This document shows positions 1-39,967 of a DNA stretch of 64,000 bases, one piece after another; positions within the stretch are counted from its first letter, which is position 1, and each line of letters opens with the position of its first letter. The position numbers and the translations under genes were made by a program. The notes under the pieces were generated by a model. That model was not told where the DNA came from. It saw only the letters and a list, made by a program, of their open reading frames with translations, and did no database searches. Location: contig NC_134284.1 in the NCBI RefSeq assembly GCF_949628215.1, positions 8,049,850 to 8,113,849 on the forward strand. Direction: 5' to 3'. The stretch is from Phalacrocorax aristotelis (lineage: Eukaryota > Chordata > Aves > Suliformes > Phalacrocoracidae).

Positions 1-27890
<27,890 letters not shown>

Positions 27891-27974
27891 CCAGCAGATA
27901 ATTTCTCCTCATTGTAAAAACTGTCTCTCTGCTCCTCCAGGTTCTTGGATAAAGGATGTCAAGAGCTCGATTTT
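27891..27974 (-). other. HEATR5A: Candidate HEATR5A upstream exon (5' UTR or N-terminal extension)
   Basis: On the minus strand a CTTTTTTAG acceptor is followed by 84 nt and a strong donor CTGG|GTAAGTTAAG. It contains an ATG 22 nt before the donor. Joined to the acceptor at 26298, that ATG is in frame with the HEATR5A start. Exon status rests on splice signals alone. Confidence 0.35.
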
Positions 27975-28774
27975 CTAAAAAAGGAGTTAACACAAAAATC
28001 AACTTTTATAAATCACATGAAATAAAAGTGTCTACTCTACCAAAAAAACCACCAAGAATTCAGTGTCTCGCACACTGACAATTTTTATTAGCGAAGAGCT
28101 CGCCAAAAAGCCCTTAACTTGAGCTCTGCAAATATTATTAGCTCTTTATATGGTGCATTTGAATTGGGCAGACCCATCATATTCACCATACAATTTGATT
28201 CATTTAACTACTGAAACCACCTTTCTTATTTCTATTTTGTTACTCAGATTAATTCTACAACAAACAAACAAAAAGGAGGCTCAGCATAATACCATAATTA
28301 TTTTGGAAGATTATTTCAGTGCCTTCTTCAGACCTACATTACTTTAATATATCTAAAAAAAGCATAGATAGAAAATATTATATTAATGTGGAATGCTATC
28401 ATGAATAACCATGTCCTTATCATTAAGTCATAAACAATACAACAGCATTCATGTCTAAATCAACAGCTGACAGAGCTGGCAAAGGTGACTCAACTGTTCT
28501 GAAATATTCATGGACTATACTATGGATACAAAAAGACATGAGCATTATCAATCCATTCTCCTAGCTCCCAGATATAATTTTAATATTAGAATCAATGGAC
28601 AATAACGTCTCCTTTTAAGCCTCATTCAACTTGAACTTAGTCTGGCAGGACATGAAATACGAGTTGCGAGCTATTTTAAAAGTAATCAGTTTTCAATCAG
28701 TCTTTAAAAGAATGAAGTTGAGCACAAATTAAAAGTCCATGTCGGTTTCAAAGTAATCTAAACTTCTGGGGAAC

Positions 28775-29041
28775 CAGTGCTCAGCCTGGCAAAGAGAAGG
28801 CTCAGGGGAATCCAAAAGCTGCCTTCACAAGGGGAGAGTACCAAGAAGATGAAGACAGGTTCTTAATTGAAGTGTATGGAAGGGAGTAATATTAGGAGTA
28901 TTATAAAATGAAATGGGGAAGGTTCCAATTGGAAAGAAGAAAAAAAAAAAATTTCACTCTAAGGATTATCAGCCACTGGGACGGATGCTGAGGGGCTGCA
29001 GAACACCGTCAGGGGTTTCCAAGACTAGACTGGACAAAACC
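28775..29041 (+). mobile_element. Older CR1 LINE 3' fragment, left part (split by a younger CR1)
   Basis: Diverged CR1 3'-region sequence: CAGCCTGGCAAAGAGAAGG at about 28,782, later TTTCACTCTAAGG and GACTGGACAAAACC, the usual order near the end of CR1 ORF2 and its 3' UTR. It stops at AAAACC (29,036-29,041) and resumes after the younger element at 31,204. Confidence 0.7.
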
Positions 29042-31203
29042 AGGTCTGGATTTTAGAAGAGCAAACTTCAGTTCACTCAGGGCTCAGCTGGGAGGGATTC
29101 AATGGGAAGCTTCCATGGAAAGGAGCTAGCTAGAAAGCTTCCAAGACAAAGGAGCTAGTGAGTGCTTGGAGTTCTTCAAGAACTCTCTATTGGAAGCACA
29201 AAGCCAGTCTATCCCCTACAAAGGAAAGGGAAGTAAGTGGAGCAAGAGGCCCCCTTGGCTCAACCACGACCTCCTGGGTCTACTCAAATCCAAAAGGGAA
29301 GCATACCAGAGATGGAGAAGTAGAGGATTATCCGTCAAGAGCTACAAGGGCATTGCCAGAGCATGCAGAGATGCAGTTAGAAAAGCAAAAGCCCAACTCG
29401 AATTGAAACTGGCTGTAGACATAAAAAATAACAAGAAAGGTTTCTTCAGGTATGTCAACCATAAGCAGAAAAAGAAGGAAAACATAGGCCCACTGTTAAA
29501 GGGAAAAGGAGAGTCAATCACCAACGATGCTGAAAAGGCAGAGGTCCTCAACACCTTCTTCACCTCTGTCTTTACCAGCACTGTTGGGTCCCAGGCTTTG
29601 GGAACGAAATTGCCGGTTGATCCAAATACCAACCCACCATCAGTGAAGGAAGAGTTAGTACATGAATAATTACAGGAGCATGACCCCAACAAATCCATGG
29701 GCCCTGATGCCATCACCCCAAGGGTTGTGAGAGAGCTGGCTGAAATCATCGCAAGGCCACTCTCGATAATTTTCAAGAAGTCATGGAGAACGGGGGATGT
29801 CCCAGAGGACTGGAGGAAGGCAAATGTTACCCCTATCTACAAGAAGGGCTCGAGGGAGGATCCGGGTAGCTATAGGCCCATCAGCCTTACTTCAGTCCCT
29901 GGGAAAGTTATGGAACGAATCCTCCTGGGGGCCATCACAAGTCAAATGAAGCATGTGATTGGGAAAAGCCAACACGGCTTCACTAAAGGCAGATCGTGCT
30001 TGACAAACCTGGTGGCCTTCTATGACATGCCTTGCCTGGGTGACATGGGGCAGGCAGTGGACATTGTCTACCTGGACTTCTCCAAGGCTTCTGATAATGG
30101 TTCCCCACAGTCTCCTCCTGGAGAAATTAATGCGTTATGGCCTAGAGAAGTGGTTTGTGCAGTGGATGGGGAACTGGCTGACAGGCCGCACCCAAAGGGT
30201 GGTGATAAATAGCTCCTTTTCCAAGTGGCAACCTGTCAAAAGTGGAGTCCCCAAGGGATCAATATTGGGCCCAATGTTATTCAACATCTTCATAAGTGAT
30301 CTGGATAATGGCATCAAGTGTAGCCTGATGAAGTTTGTGGATGACACCAAGTTGAGTGGGGAATTAGACACTCCCGAAGGGAGAGCTGCTCTGCAGGGAG
30401 ATCTGGATAGGCTGGAAGAGTGGGCCAGCAAGAACCTCATGAAGTTCAGCAATGACAGGTGTAAGGTCATGCACCTGGGAAAACATAATCCGGGAGTGCA
30501 GCCCAGACTGGGATCCACCTGGCTGGAGAGCAGCTCTGTGGAAAGGGACCTGGGGGTCCTGGTGGACAGGAAGCTCAACATGAGCAAACAGTGTGCTGCA
30601 GCAGCCAAGAAGGCCAACAGGGTGCTGGGTTGCATCAAAAAGGGCATCGGCCAGCAGAGAGAAAGAAGTCATTACCCCTCTCTACTCAGCGCTTGTCAGG
30701 CCACACCTGGAGTACTGTGTACGGTTCTGGTCCCCGCTCTACAAAAAGGATGTGAACAGGCTGGAAGGGGTCCAGAGAAGGGCCACCAAGATGATCGAAG
30801 ACTGGGAAGCTGCCATACAAGGACAGGCTGGGAGAGCTGGGTTTGTTCAGCCTTGAGAAAAGGAGGCTTCGGAGGGGATCTCATCGCCATGTACCAGTAC
30901 TTAAGGGGTAGCTACAAAGAAGATGGAGACTCCCTTTTCACAAGGAGTCACATGGAGAGGACAAGGGGGGATGGACACAAGTTGCTCTTGGGCAGATTCC
31001 GATTGGACATGAGAGGAAAATTTTTCACAGTGAGGACAGTCACCATTGGAATAATCTCCACAGGGAAGTGGTTGACTTGGGCACGCTGGACACTTTCAGG
31101 AGTCGTCTGGACAGGGTGCTGGGCCATCTTGTCTAGACTGTGCTCTTCCTAGAAAGGTTGGACTAGATGATCCCTGAGGTCCCTTCCAGCCTGGGATTCT
31201 GTG
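29042..31203 (+). mobile_element. CR1 LINE, 5'-truncated, inserted in an older CR1
   Basis: About 2.16 kb of CR1 in the plus orientation, antisense to HEATR5A within its 5' intron. It begins in the ORF2 linker (LDFRRANFSSLRA), crosses the reverse transcriptase domain and ends at CAGCCTGGGATTCTGTGA, the typical CR1 3' end. It is flanked by AAAACC on both sides (29,036-29,041 and 31,204-31,209), a probable 6-bp target-site duplication. 5' truncation is normal for CR1. Confidence 0.92.
29166..31152 (+). pseudogene. CR1 ORF2 reverse transcriptase remnant, inactivated
   Basis: Broken ORF2 of the CR1 element. The first open part (29166-29669) ends in an in-frame TAA at 29667-29669, and the same frame continues with GPDAITPRVVRELAE and an intact-looking fingers region (YKKGSREDPGSYRPISLTSV). 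The palm motif reads VYLDFSKASD, where FSKAFD is usual. A +1 shift follows near 30,097. The second catalytic motif reads FVDDTKL at about 30,333, where FADD is usual in CR1. Further shifts occur near 30,660 and between 30,790 and 30,850, and another towards the C-terminus. It cannot make a working enzyme. Confidence 0.9.
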
Positions 31204-31320
31204 AAAACCCTAAGCAACCTGGTCTGAACTCAGAGTTTACCCTTCTATGAGTGAATGGTTGGACAAAAAGACTTCCTAGGGCCCCTTCCAACCTGGATGA
31301 GTCTACATTTTTCAGCTATC
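31204..31320 (+). mobile_element. Older CR1 LINE 3' fragment, right part
   Basis: Starts at the second copy of AAAACC and reads CTAAGCAACCTGGTCTGA, then TGGTTGGAC and GGCCCCTTCCAACCTGGATG. This continues the older CR1 exactly where the left part stopped. Confidence 0.7.
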
Positions 31321-33719
31321 CTTCCCACAACCCACACTGCTGACATACATTCTGTTAATGTTAGTCGAAGATAAAAGCACTTCTACTATATAAGCACATA
31401 TTTGCAAAAATCAACTGGAAATTTTTTTTTTTTTTAGGATTTTCATAGTCTAAAGCAGAAAAATGTTATGTTGTAGTTGCTGATCTTTATAATGAACAGC
31501 TGCTAATATGGCTAGAAATGCTAGCATTTCTCAGAGGAAAGACCATCAGTTCTGAATTACAGTGGCTGGTTGTTCATTATGCAAAATTTAGTTTTGCAGA
31601 AACTGAGAACTAACCACCCAGCAAAAAAATCACAGACCTGGTCTTTCCAGTCCTGGCCAACCTTGGTTCTACAAAGCTATGTAAAAAACAGTATACTCTC
31701 CATCTTCCAAAAAACCTTATCCCAAACACCTAGTGAGTCTCCCTTTAATGAGTTGTAAGCCTGCACACCAGAGATACTTAAAAAGTCAGCTTAAAAAAAA
31801 GGGTACAGGCATACAACCTTGTGAGAAGAAAGGTGAGAATGTAGGGAATCAAGGTTTTACTGCAGCATATTGTTTTTGCAATCAGACTGGAGAACAATGC
31901 AAAAGGCAGGGTGCTTACAAGGCTATGCAGAAAACAAGCACAGAATGTGGAGACGAGGTGGGTTTGATTAATATGAAATACGTCCTTGTTATGCATACTA
32001 GATGTTACCAGGCAATTTCTAAGTGCAGAAGGAAACATCAAACCTAAATACATACAGTCCAGACAAGGGCGCAACTCTGCTCTAATCAGAGGCATGGCAT
32101 AGCCACGTGGTGGGCTAGGCAGGCATGATGAAAGACTGAATGTCACACCAGTCATTGCAGGTATTACAGTTTCTTGAATATCCTCACACACTACTAAATT
32201 GATGTAAGTATAAGCTAAGCATGTAAAGATGCATCCATATTTACATGAAACCCATGTTTTAAAATGCTGAATTATTTGAAAGTCCCTTTCCCCTGGTGTT
32301 CTGATTTTGATCCTTCTCAATCTGAAAAAGAAATCTGGAAAAATAAATGTGAAATGTAATTGAATGAAACACATACTAAGCCATCAACAAAAAATGAAAA
32401 GGCATACATGGGTGATTAAAAAATCTGAATTTTCTAGCTTGGATGACACACCATCCTTTTGGTTTTGTCATTAGATAACTAAACTAATTACAAGGTTTAC
32501 TTTCCCATCAGTGCTACGAGAGCAGATCAATCAAAAATCCCTCCATGTTCCTGTGAGGTAAGTGTATTTTACAGTTATACTGTGCTACAAAACGGTCACA
32601 AAGGTTTGTTGGACAACACAGAAGTTGTTTCTACTTATTACTGATGAAAAATTTTTCATTTGCCGACTGCCAATTTGACAAGCAGGATTGTTCAAAACTG
32701 ATCAGAAAAGAGCTCAGAAAAGCTCTTAGAACGAGCACTAGATGGAACGCTGCCCTGTAAATCGAAAGGAATATAGGATGAATCAAGCATTAAAAGGCAA
32801 CAGCAACTGAGTTTCAAAAGTTCCTGATAAACCACAGAGAGCAAAAAGGGCCTTGTAGTCTTCTTCAAAACAAAAAGAAGTGATTGAACCAGGGGAAGAT
32901 GGATCTGAATAGCTGCCTTCAGCAACTGGCTTTAAAATATGAGGACCAACAGATCACCCATGACAAAGTTAGAGCCAAAAAACCAAGCTAAAATTCAAAA
33001 TAGATCTATTATGTGTATCAGGTTTGTTCTGAGATAACTCATCTCCCTAGGCTTTACAAGCTGAGGGCAGCTGTCCATGGACTGTTGTATTTCTTTCACA
33101 TGGAAGTTTAAGTCAAAAATTAATAAACAACAAATGAAAAGCTATGAGCAGTAGTGGCAACCTAATGAATTTTACCTTTCCTGTTCCCTTCACCTCATTG
33201 CATATTTTGTTTCTGCATATAAAAAAGAAAAAAAAGAAAAAAGATAATCTGTAATAAAGCAGACTCCTAACTGATCTCTCACTAAAAAGTTAAGCCTTTA
33301 AATTATGATTCATCATTTCAAGGAAAATCAGCACAAGTAATGGAAACTACTACACAGATCAAGTATGTAGTAAGAATTTATTTTCTTTTAAGATTTCTCA
33401 CATTTGATCTTTTGTTCCAGCAGTTTGTCTTTCCCAGGAACAAGTGCTGCTCAAACAGAAATTAGATCAGCCTGAGCTCTCTGAGTGTGATACTCAGATG
33501 AGGATCTAGGTCCTCTACATCTACTACATAGTAAAGAAAATAAAGTGCTGTATAACTTAATAATTATTAATATTTTTCTACTTTCACAAGTATTAAAATA
33601 ATTCTGCATTAAATCTGATATAAAGCATAAAGATAATAAACCTGTGGTTCAATTTTGTACCAAAGACTAGTCTAGCAGAGAAGTTAAAAGGACATTATTC
33701 TTCTAAGAAATGATCACTG

Positions 33720-33785
33720 TTACTCATTGCCAGTAATGAGTAATGGGGAAAAAAAAAATGAGCAACGAGTAATAATAATGAGTAA
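33720..33785. repeat. 9-bp inverted repeat plus a further copy of the word
   Basis: TTACTCATT (33720-33728) and AATGAGTAA (33735-33743) form a perfect stem with a 6-nt loop. AATGAGTAA occurs again at 33777-33785. Confidence 0.75.
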
Positions 33786-35171
33786 GATTTAAAAATGACC
33801 AGTAATAATTACCGGTGTTTTCGTAACAGCTGCCGTTGGGCTGACTACATAGTCAATGCCATAATCATCACACTGTTGAAAAACAGAGCTAAAGCATGTT
33901 CATTAGCATCAAGTTGTCCTTCACTTCATCGCAGTGGTATTTTAACTGACTTCAAATTCATGGGTTTTTCCTCAGAATGCAAGATTTATTATCTCCTGTC
34001 TAACAAGTGAACCAATACATTTAAGAGAAAGCCTTCCAGCCTGACACGTTTAGTTCTAGTCATTAACAGTTCAGATCAATGTTACTCCTGCAGCACTGTT
34101 TTAAAAGTTTAATGGGATGATCATTACCCATGCATCCGAGCTGACTGCATGGCAAGATGATCGATACTCAAGCCTATGTTAAGCCCTTGCACATACCTGT
34201 TCAGAGTGTGTCCCGAACATAAACAAAACTCCTGCCCAGCTCCCTCGGGCTTACTTCTGACTTCTAAGTTTCTCTTAAACTGAGTACGATGCTCTTTTTG
34301 CCAGCTGGGCAGAAAACCCACCTAAAAGCACCTGCCAAATTCAGCTACTGATGAATGAAACAGACCAAAATTCAATAGTTACAGTGTATCGTTTATGCTA
34401 GTAGGCAAACATAAGGAGGCAGGGAGGTCTGGAGAAGGCAAAAAGTGCAGGACCAAACTCCCAGCAACTTCAAATGGGAGACCGGGTTGCCCAGGGAGCA
34501 AAGGATTGAGTTACCTTCAGCTGTAATCTAACTAGAATTCATAGCACACACAGAAATAATCGAAATCAAAGCAACTACAATGATAGAATCTTATTCATTT
34601 GATAAGCAATCAAAAAGAACTAAAATTCCAGCTCAGGTAAGCTTGGAGTTTAGACACTGGAAATATATTGAATTAGTGGGAATATTCAACAGCTAGGAAA
34701 AGGTAGTTATTATTGCTTGAAAGATGGGCAGCCTTTTAGTTATTGACTTCTACACACTATTACCAACTAACACACAGAAGCAAAGTCCGCCCTAAAATCT
34801 TCAATAAGAGAAGGCAAAGCTGAATAAAAGTGTCAGCATAAGTACGTCAGTACTCCCATATCCTTTGTGTGGCAGGATCCTCGGCATTCAGCCAACTTCT
34901 GCCTTTTCTCTGTATACAGAAGCCTTAAATTTTTCGCTCTGCAGAGCCACATGAAGCAATGGCAGGTAACTGCTGGTCCTCACACAACACTGACCCCTCT
35001 GTATGCATTTTACGTTCAGCAGTGCTAACTAATCACCCCGGCCTCCCATTCAACTCACAAAGCTAAGAATTTCACGTACCCTTTCACTGCTTTCCTACAT
35101 ACAGTTTCAAAGAAAACATACAAGCAAATTTAGGGCATTTCAGCACCGAGACACCAAAAGAAGAAGGAAAG

Positions 35172-35190
35172 AAAAAAAAAAAAAAAAAAA
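35172..35190 (+). repeat. Poly-A tract, 19 bases
   Basis: Uninterrupted A19 in the first HEATR5A intron; a T-run in the HEATR5A transcript. Confidence 0.9.
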
Positions 35191-38100
35191 GGAAGTTAAC
35201 TCCCCTGAAAACTGACTGTTCTTTAGTAAAAACGGTGGTATGTTGAATAGATTAAGCCCTTGATGAGGACTATGAAGAGGTTATGAAACCAGAGCCCAGT
35301 CTTCCAATGCGTACATATGGATGCTGGAATTTATCAGTGATTGGTCTCACCAATTTGGACCAAATTACTCCTTGGCATCAAATAGACTCAATTGCTTTTC
35401 ATCCAAAATTAATATACCACCATAAGAATGCCAGGTATTTTGCAGCTTCGTGTTAAGCTATATTCGTCAGCAGTGGGGAAATTTGAAGCCAAGCATGGGG
35501 AAGATGGGACTAGCAGTGATGTTCGACTCTTGCAAATTGCTGTTTGCAACAACAGGCCACAAGAGAAAGTCATCACAAGACCACAGCCCAAAGCACCTGG
35601 AAAAGGAATACCAGGCCACGGAGGAGAAGGTCCAAGATTTTAAGACTTATAAATCAAGCAGAACTGTAACTCTTAATAACAGATTTTAAGTGCACTAGAA
35701 TGTGAAAAATGCACCAGATAATAAATCTCATACATTTTATTGCACATGCCGTGTTATGAAGGGATTCAATTCCACTCACATATCAAGCTACCTTCCTTTT
35801 TAAATAAAAATACATATGCTCTTGCATCGCATGCTTATCCCAAATAGCAAAAAACAACGAAGAATCTGTTCGACTAAGAGCAACAAAAAATAACAGATTA
35901 TTACACAACCATCTATTTCCTCTAATTACCTCTGAAGATATCAGACTGGGACAACTTCCACCTACGTTATATTTTGCTATGCAATTATCCAGCTTAGAAA
36001 CATGATTTTGAAATCATAGATGTTGAAACAAGACCCCATACTTTCACGGATCTTTTAGGCTTAACGGTGTTCTAGGTGAAGCAATTTGCCCCAGGAAAAC
36101 TATGCCTCTAATCTACCACTGAAAATTTGGTAGCATTTACGCAGGTAGTTGTTAAAGATGTAATCCAAGTGCATCTTCATGTATTGCACCTTCCGCATAG
36201 GTCTTGCCATGGTCACGCAGCATTTCACGCTGTGCTGTGCTGCAGAAGAAACATCACACAGCCCAAACAGAATTCTTGCTAGTTTCTAAGCTACTTTCAT
36301 CTGTGTTGCAAAACAAATGGGCTGTATTTTGATGTTTTGTGAACAATGATGCTCAAACAGAGTACTTGTTTACTCCCACAGGAACAGTTCCAAATGACTG
36401 GTTCTCCTAGAAAAATGCTTAGCAAATGTTATTGATTTCCAAGTTTCAGAAGAATCACTCTGTATATGAAAAATCAACAAAGCTTAAAGGCGACAAAGAA
36501 AGATCTAAGTGAAATCTATCAGAATCCTTGTTCTGGGCTAGCTGGTTTTAAAAATATTCACACAAAGAATGTGACCACCCACAACCCTCATACATAATGG
36601 TGACGTTGATAAGAACTACAACACAATATACATTTGCCGAAGTGTGAAAGAAATGACAAGACAATGTCTTCTAGGAATGCTGAATGATTGCTGTGAAGTT
36701 TTGAGGACAAAGGTTGACATAACTAGACAAAAAAAATACCCTGAAAAAATGTGCCTGAAAATGCAACAGCAGTTTTAGCAATGCAAAGCATTCAAGACAT
36801 TTTTAAAAACTCTGGTTTTGGAAGACATTAATTCATCATGTAAAAAAACACATCTACTTTGCTTTTATTATCATCACTTCAATCTTTACCTCCACATGAG
36901 AAGAACTATTCCAGGAAACCAAGAACCAGCTACATTCAGTTATTGAAAAATACAAACCAGCCATTTCTTGAGCTCCACAGCTGGCAGGCACTACTGGGAC
37001 GCTCTGTCCCCACTAGCACCCACAACTCTTGAATATTAGTTAGGTTCATTTCCAAAAGTTTTAAGTCAAAAGATAAACTTGGCTCCATTACAGAGACCTC
37101 AAAACATTACTTCATTTACAGGCAACTTGGCAAACTACATGCAAATAATTAATCAATGCTTCTAATAGTTAGACAAACAGTATCATATCTGGAAATCCTA
37201 TTCTGACAAAATGAATTTAAGAGACTCCCCCCCAGTTTGACTAAATTTCAAAAAGAAATAACTAACTTCAGTATGAATAAAAATGTATCGAATGCTTTGG
37301 TTTTATTTCTTTGCAGGTTTAAAAGCTGAGGTGAGAGCAAGGCAAATGCACAAAAATGACAGAAGCATAAACATCCACCTAAAACCTAAAAATAATTTCA
37401 TTATATATCTGAACAAGGCTTTATTCCTGACAACATTGTAGATGATATTCTCTACCTAATACAGACAAGATATATCAAACTGAGCATACCTACAGGGTGT
37501 TTTGTCACAATGATAGGAGCTTCATGGAATTAAATTTTTTCTTAAAGTGTTAAATTGACTTCTAGTAGGCGACATATATGCATCCAAGTGCATATTATCC
37601 AAAGTGCAGGCTGATTTAAGTTACCAATTTTCCATTAAGGTAAATGCTGAATCCAGTCTAGCTGTGCATTAAATTAAACCACAAGAAATGTTGGCTGAAG
37701 ATATCCTGAAAGTATACTTATTTTTCCTGAAAATCATTATGGCTATAATTGTACTAACTTAGCTAGTGCTATGACTAGACTTCAACTGCAGTGAAATACA
37801 CCAACACAGAAACTTAGCAGCAGAAGCCCTCACAGGAGCAGACTCTGCAGGAGACTTGTTTGGCAGATCAGAGACCACTACCCAGGCACAAATCACTGAC
37901 ATAGCTCACTGTGATGGTTGATTCTCTAGGTACTTTAAACGGCTGTTCCCTGAACAAAACTCCAAAACAGCTCAAAAAAATGTAACCATACAGAGATTTC
38001 TTTTTTGTTTGTTTGTTTGCAATGTAGATGTAGACATACTTCATGTCTTTTTTAAGGTTCTGCTTCCTTAAAACAGTAATAATCACAAGGGTGAGAACTG

Positions 38101-39895
38101 AATAGAACAAACATGCCACAATCTGAAAATATTTTAGTGAGGGCGTGTTTCTAACCTCCTACCTCATTAGGATGTTCTGAATTTTAAAACAGAAGATCAT
38201 CCTGCATTGACTAACAAAGTTTTTGACATGTTGGGATAGAACGTCATGAACTTGTCAGTAAATTGGATATTTTACTGACAATAAAAATAATCCTCTGCTC
38301 AAGAATCAAGCACAAGTTTTCAGTGTATCGCCAGACTCAGTGTAACATCAAACTGGTTTCCTCCCTCGCCCCACCTCCTTTTCATCGTGTCAAACCATCA
38401 GGAAAAGGAAAACAAACTCAAACTTCACTCAGCACACAACCAGAAGTAATCTATCTTCTGGGACTCAATTGTTATTTCATACATGAGTTGAGTATATTAC
38501 ATATTGTGTAGCAAAACACCGAAACAAGTAATATAGCTTGAGTATTTCTGAAGACAGGGTAAATATTTCTGGCACGTGAGACTAAACTAAAAGTTTTGTA
38601 CAACTCATGGTCACAACTATGAGTAATTAATCTTAGTAAATCAAAACCCAAACTTAAAGAAACATTACAAATAATGAATCCAAACTTCCAAAAATACCAA
38701 ATTTCATTTATAGGAGCAGAAAGCTGAACTCAGCTTTATCTGCTTTCCTCCTCTCTTATCACCCTTCCACCCATATCTCGATTGACTTTACTCTTAACTA
38801 AACTCACCCTGTCTGTTACTCTTTCCCTCATTCCAAAATGTCAACACTAATGCAACTTCACAGGTTTTACATCCCCGTGCAAAGTTTTTACCAGTTTACC
38901 AGTTACACGGTGCCGCCTTCCTCGCTGCCCTATCGGGACAGCCAGGAATTCAAACTGCAAGAACATTTCTGCATACCAGAACGTCCAATCCTGCTGCCCG
39001 GTATTCCCCCCAGAATATTCTTAATTAAAAAGGTTTCTAAGAAAACATAAAAACGGCCCCTGAAACCACGCACACTAGCCGCGAGTGGATGCCAAAGCCA
39101 CCCCTGCAGCCTGAGGACCTGCACCGGCCCGGACAGGGCAGACGCCCGCCCCGCACCCCGTTCCTGCGTACCCCAATCGCGGGGCACGGTCGCTCTCCCG
39201 CCCCTCCCCGTGACATCCAGGCGGCGCGGTGGGGCGGCCCCACACGTGGGCCGGCTCGCCTCTCCTCCCCGGCGGCGAGACCTTTCTCCGCTGCCCCGAC
39301 GGGGGCGAGACCTGCCCCGCAACGCCGGGGGCCGGGCCGGGGCGGGCCGAGGGAGCCCGAGAGCCGCCCGCGCCGGCGGCAGAGCCGGCTTGTCCGCCTC
39401 CCCCACCCACCCCGGCAGCTCCGGGGGTGACGGGGCGCTTCCCCGGCGCAGGCCTCGGGCAGCCCCTCAGCGAGCTCCGCGCCGCGCCTCGCCCCCGCTA
39501 CCCGCCCTCACACGCTCCTCACCCCGCGCCGAGCCCGGGCACCCCCTCCCGCCCCGCGGGGGACGGTCAGGGCTGGGGGGCTGGCACCCCGCTGCTCTAG
39601 GTTCATCCCCGCCCTCTCCCCCCCGGCGGCTCCGCGGGCCTTCACGCTCTCGCCCGGGGCTCACCGCGCCCCTTTCCTCGCCCTCTCAGGACCGGCGCCC
39701 TCCGCCCCTCCCCGCCCGCCCGCCCGCGGTACCTGGCCGGCACGGCCCGCCCTCCTCCGCAAGGCTCCCGCGCCGCTCTGCGCGGCGGCGGCGCTGCGGG
39801 GCCGGGCTCGGCTCCGTCTGCCCGTCCGCGCGCCCTCCTCCGGCGCGGGGGGGCGGCGGGGGCCTGCGCCCGGGCCGCCGCTGCTGCCGCCCGCC

Positions 39896-39918
39896 GGGGG
39901 GGGGGGGGGGGGGGGGGG
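39896..39918 (+). repeat. Poly-G tract, 23 bases
   Basis: Uninterrupted run of 23 G on the plus strand (C on the HEATR5A sense strand) inside the CpG island. Such runs are length-unstable and error-prone in sequencing, so the exact count should be treated with caution. Confidence 0.9.
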
Positions 39919-39943
39919 CGGGGAGCGAGGGCGGGAGGAGGGC

Positions 39944-39967
39944 GCCGCCGCCGCCGCCGCCGCCGCC
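39944..39967. repeat. (GCC)8 trinucleotide repeat in the HEATR5A promoter/5' UTR
   Basis: Eight perfect GCC units on the plus strand, which read as GGC units in the HEATR5A sense strand, placed where the first exon is expected. Confidence 0.9.

Larger units (their letters stand above)
27975..39732 (-). other. HEATR5A: HEATR5A first intron (11.8 kb)
   Basis: Extends from the CpG-island first exon to the candidate upstream exon. Holds the nested CR1 pair, the 33,720 inverted repeat and the A19 tract. No further gene is supported. The 3' limit depends on the candidate exon being real. Confidence 0.55.

Noticed and set aside
29342..30672. Minus-strand ORFs of 102-170 residues across the CR1 element
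   Set aside because: They are the antisense of the CR1 reverse transcriptase region; the plus-strand frames carry the recognisable RT motifs.
31778..32374. 198-residue minus-strand ORF in the first HEATR5A intron
   Set aside because: Longer than most intronic ORFs, but it is hydrophobic low-information sequence with no domain I recognise, no splice-linked exons and no repeat hallmarks. Most likely chance; a protein or profile search would decide.
36020..36125. Another possible old L2/MIR-type tail
   Set aside because: Only scattered words fit (AGGTGAAGCAATTTGCCCC); too diverged to call by eye.
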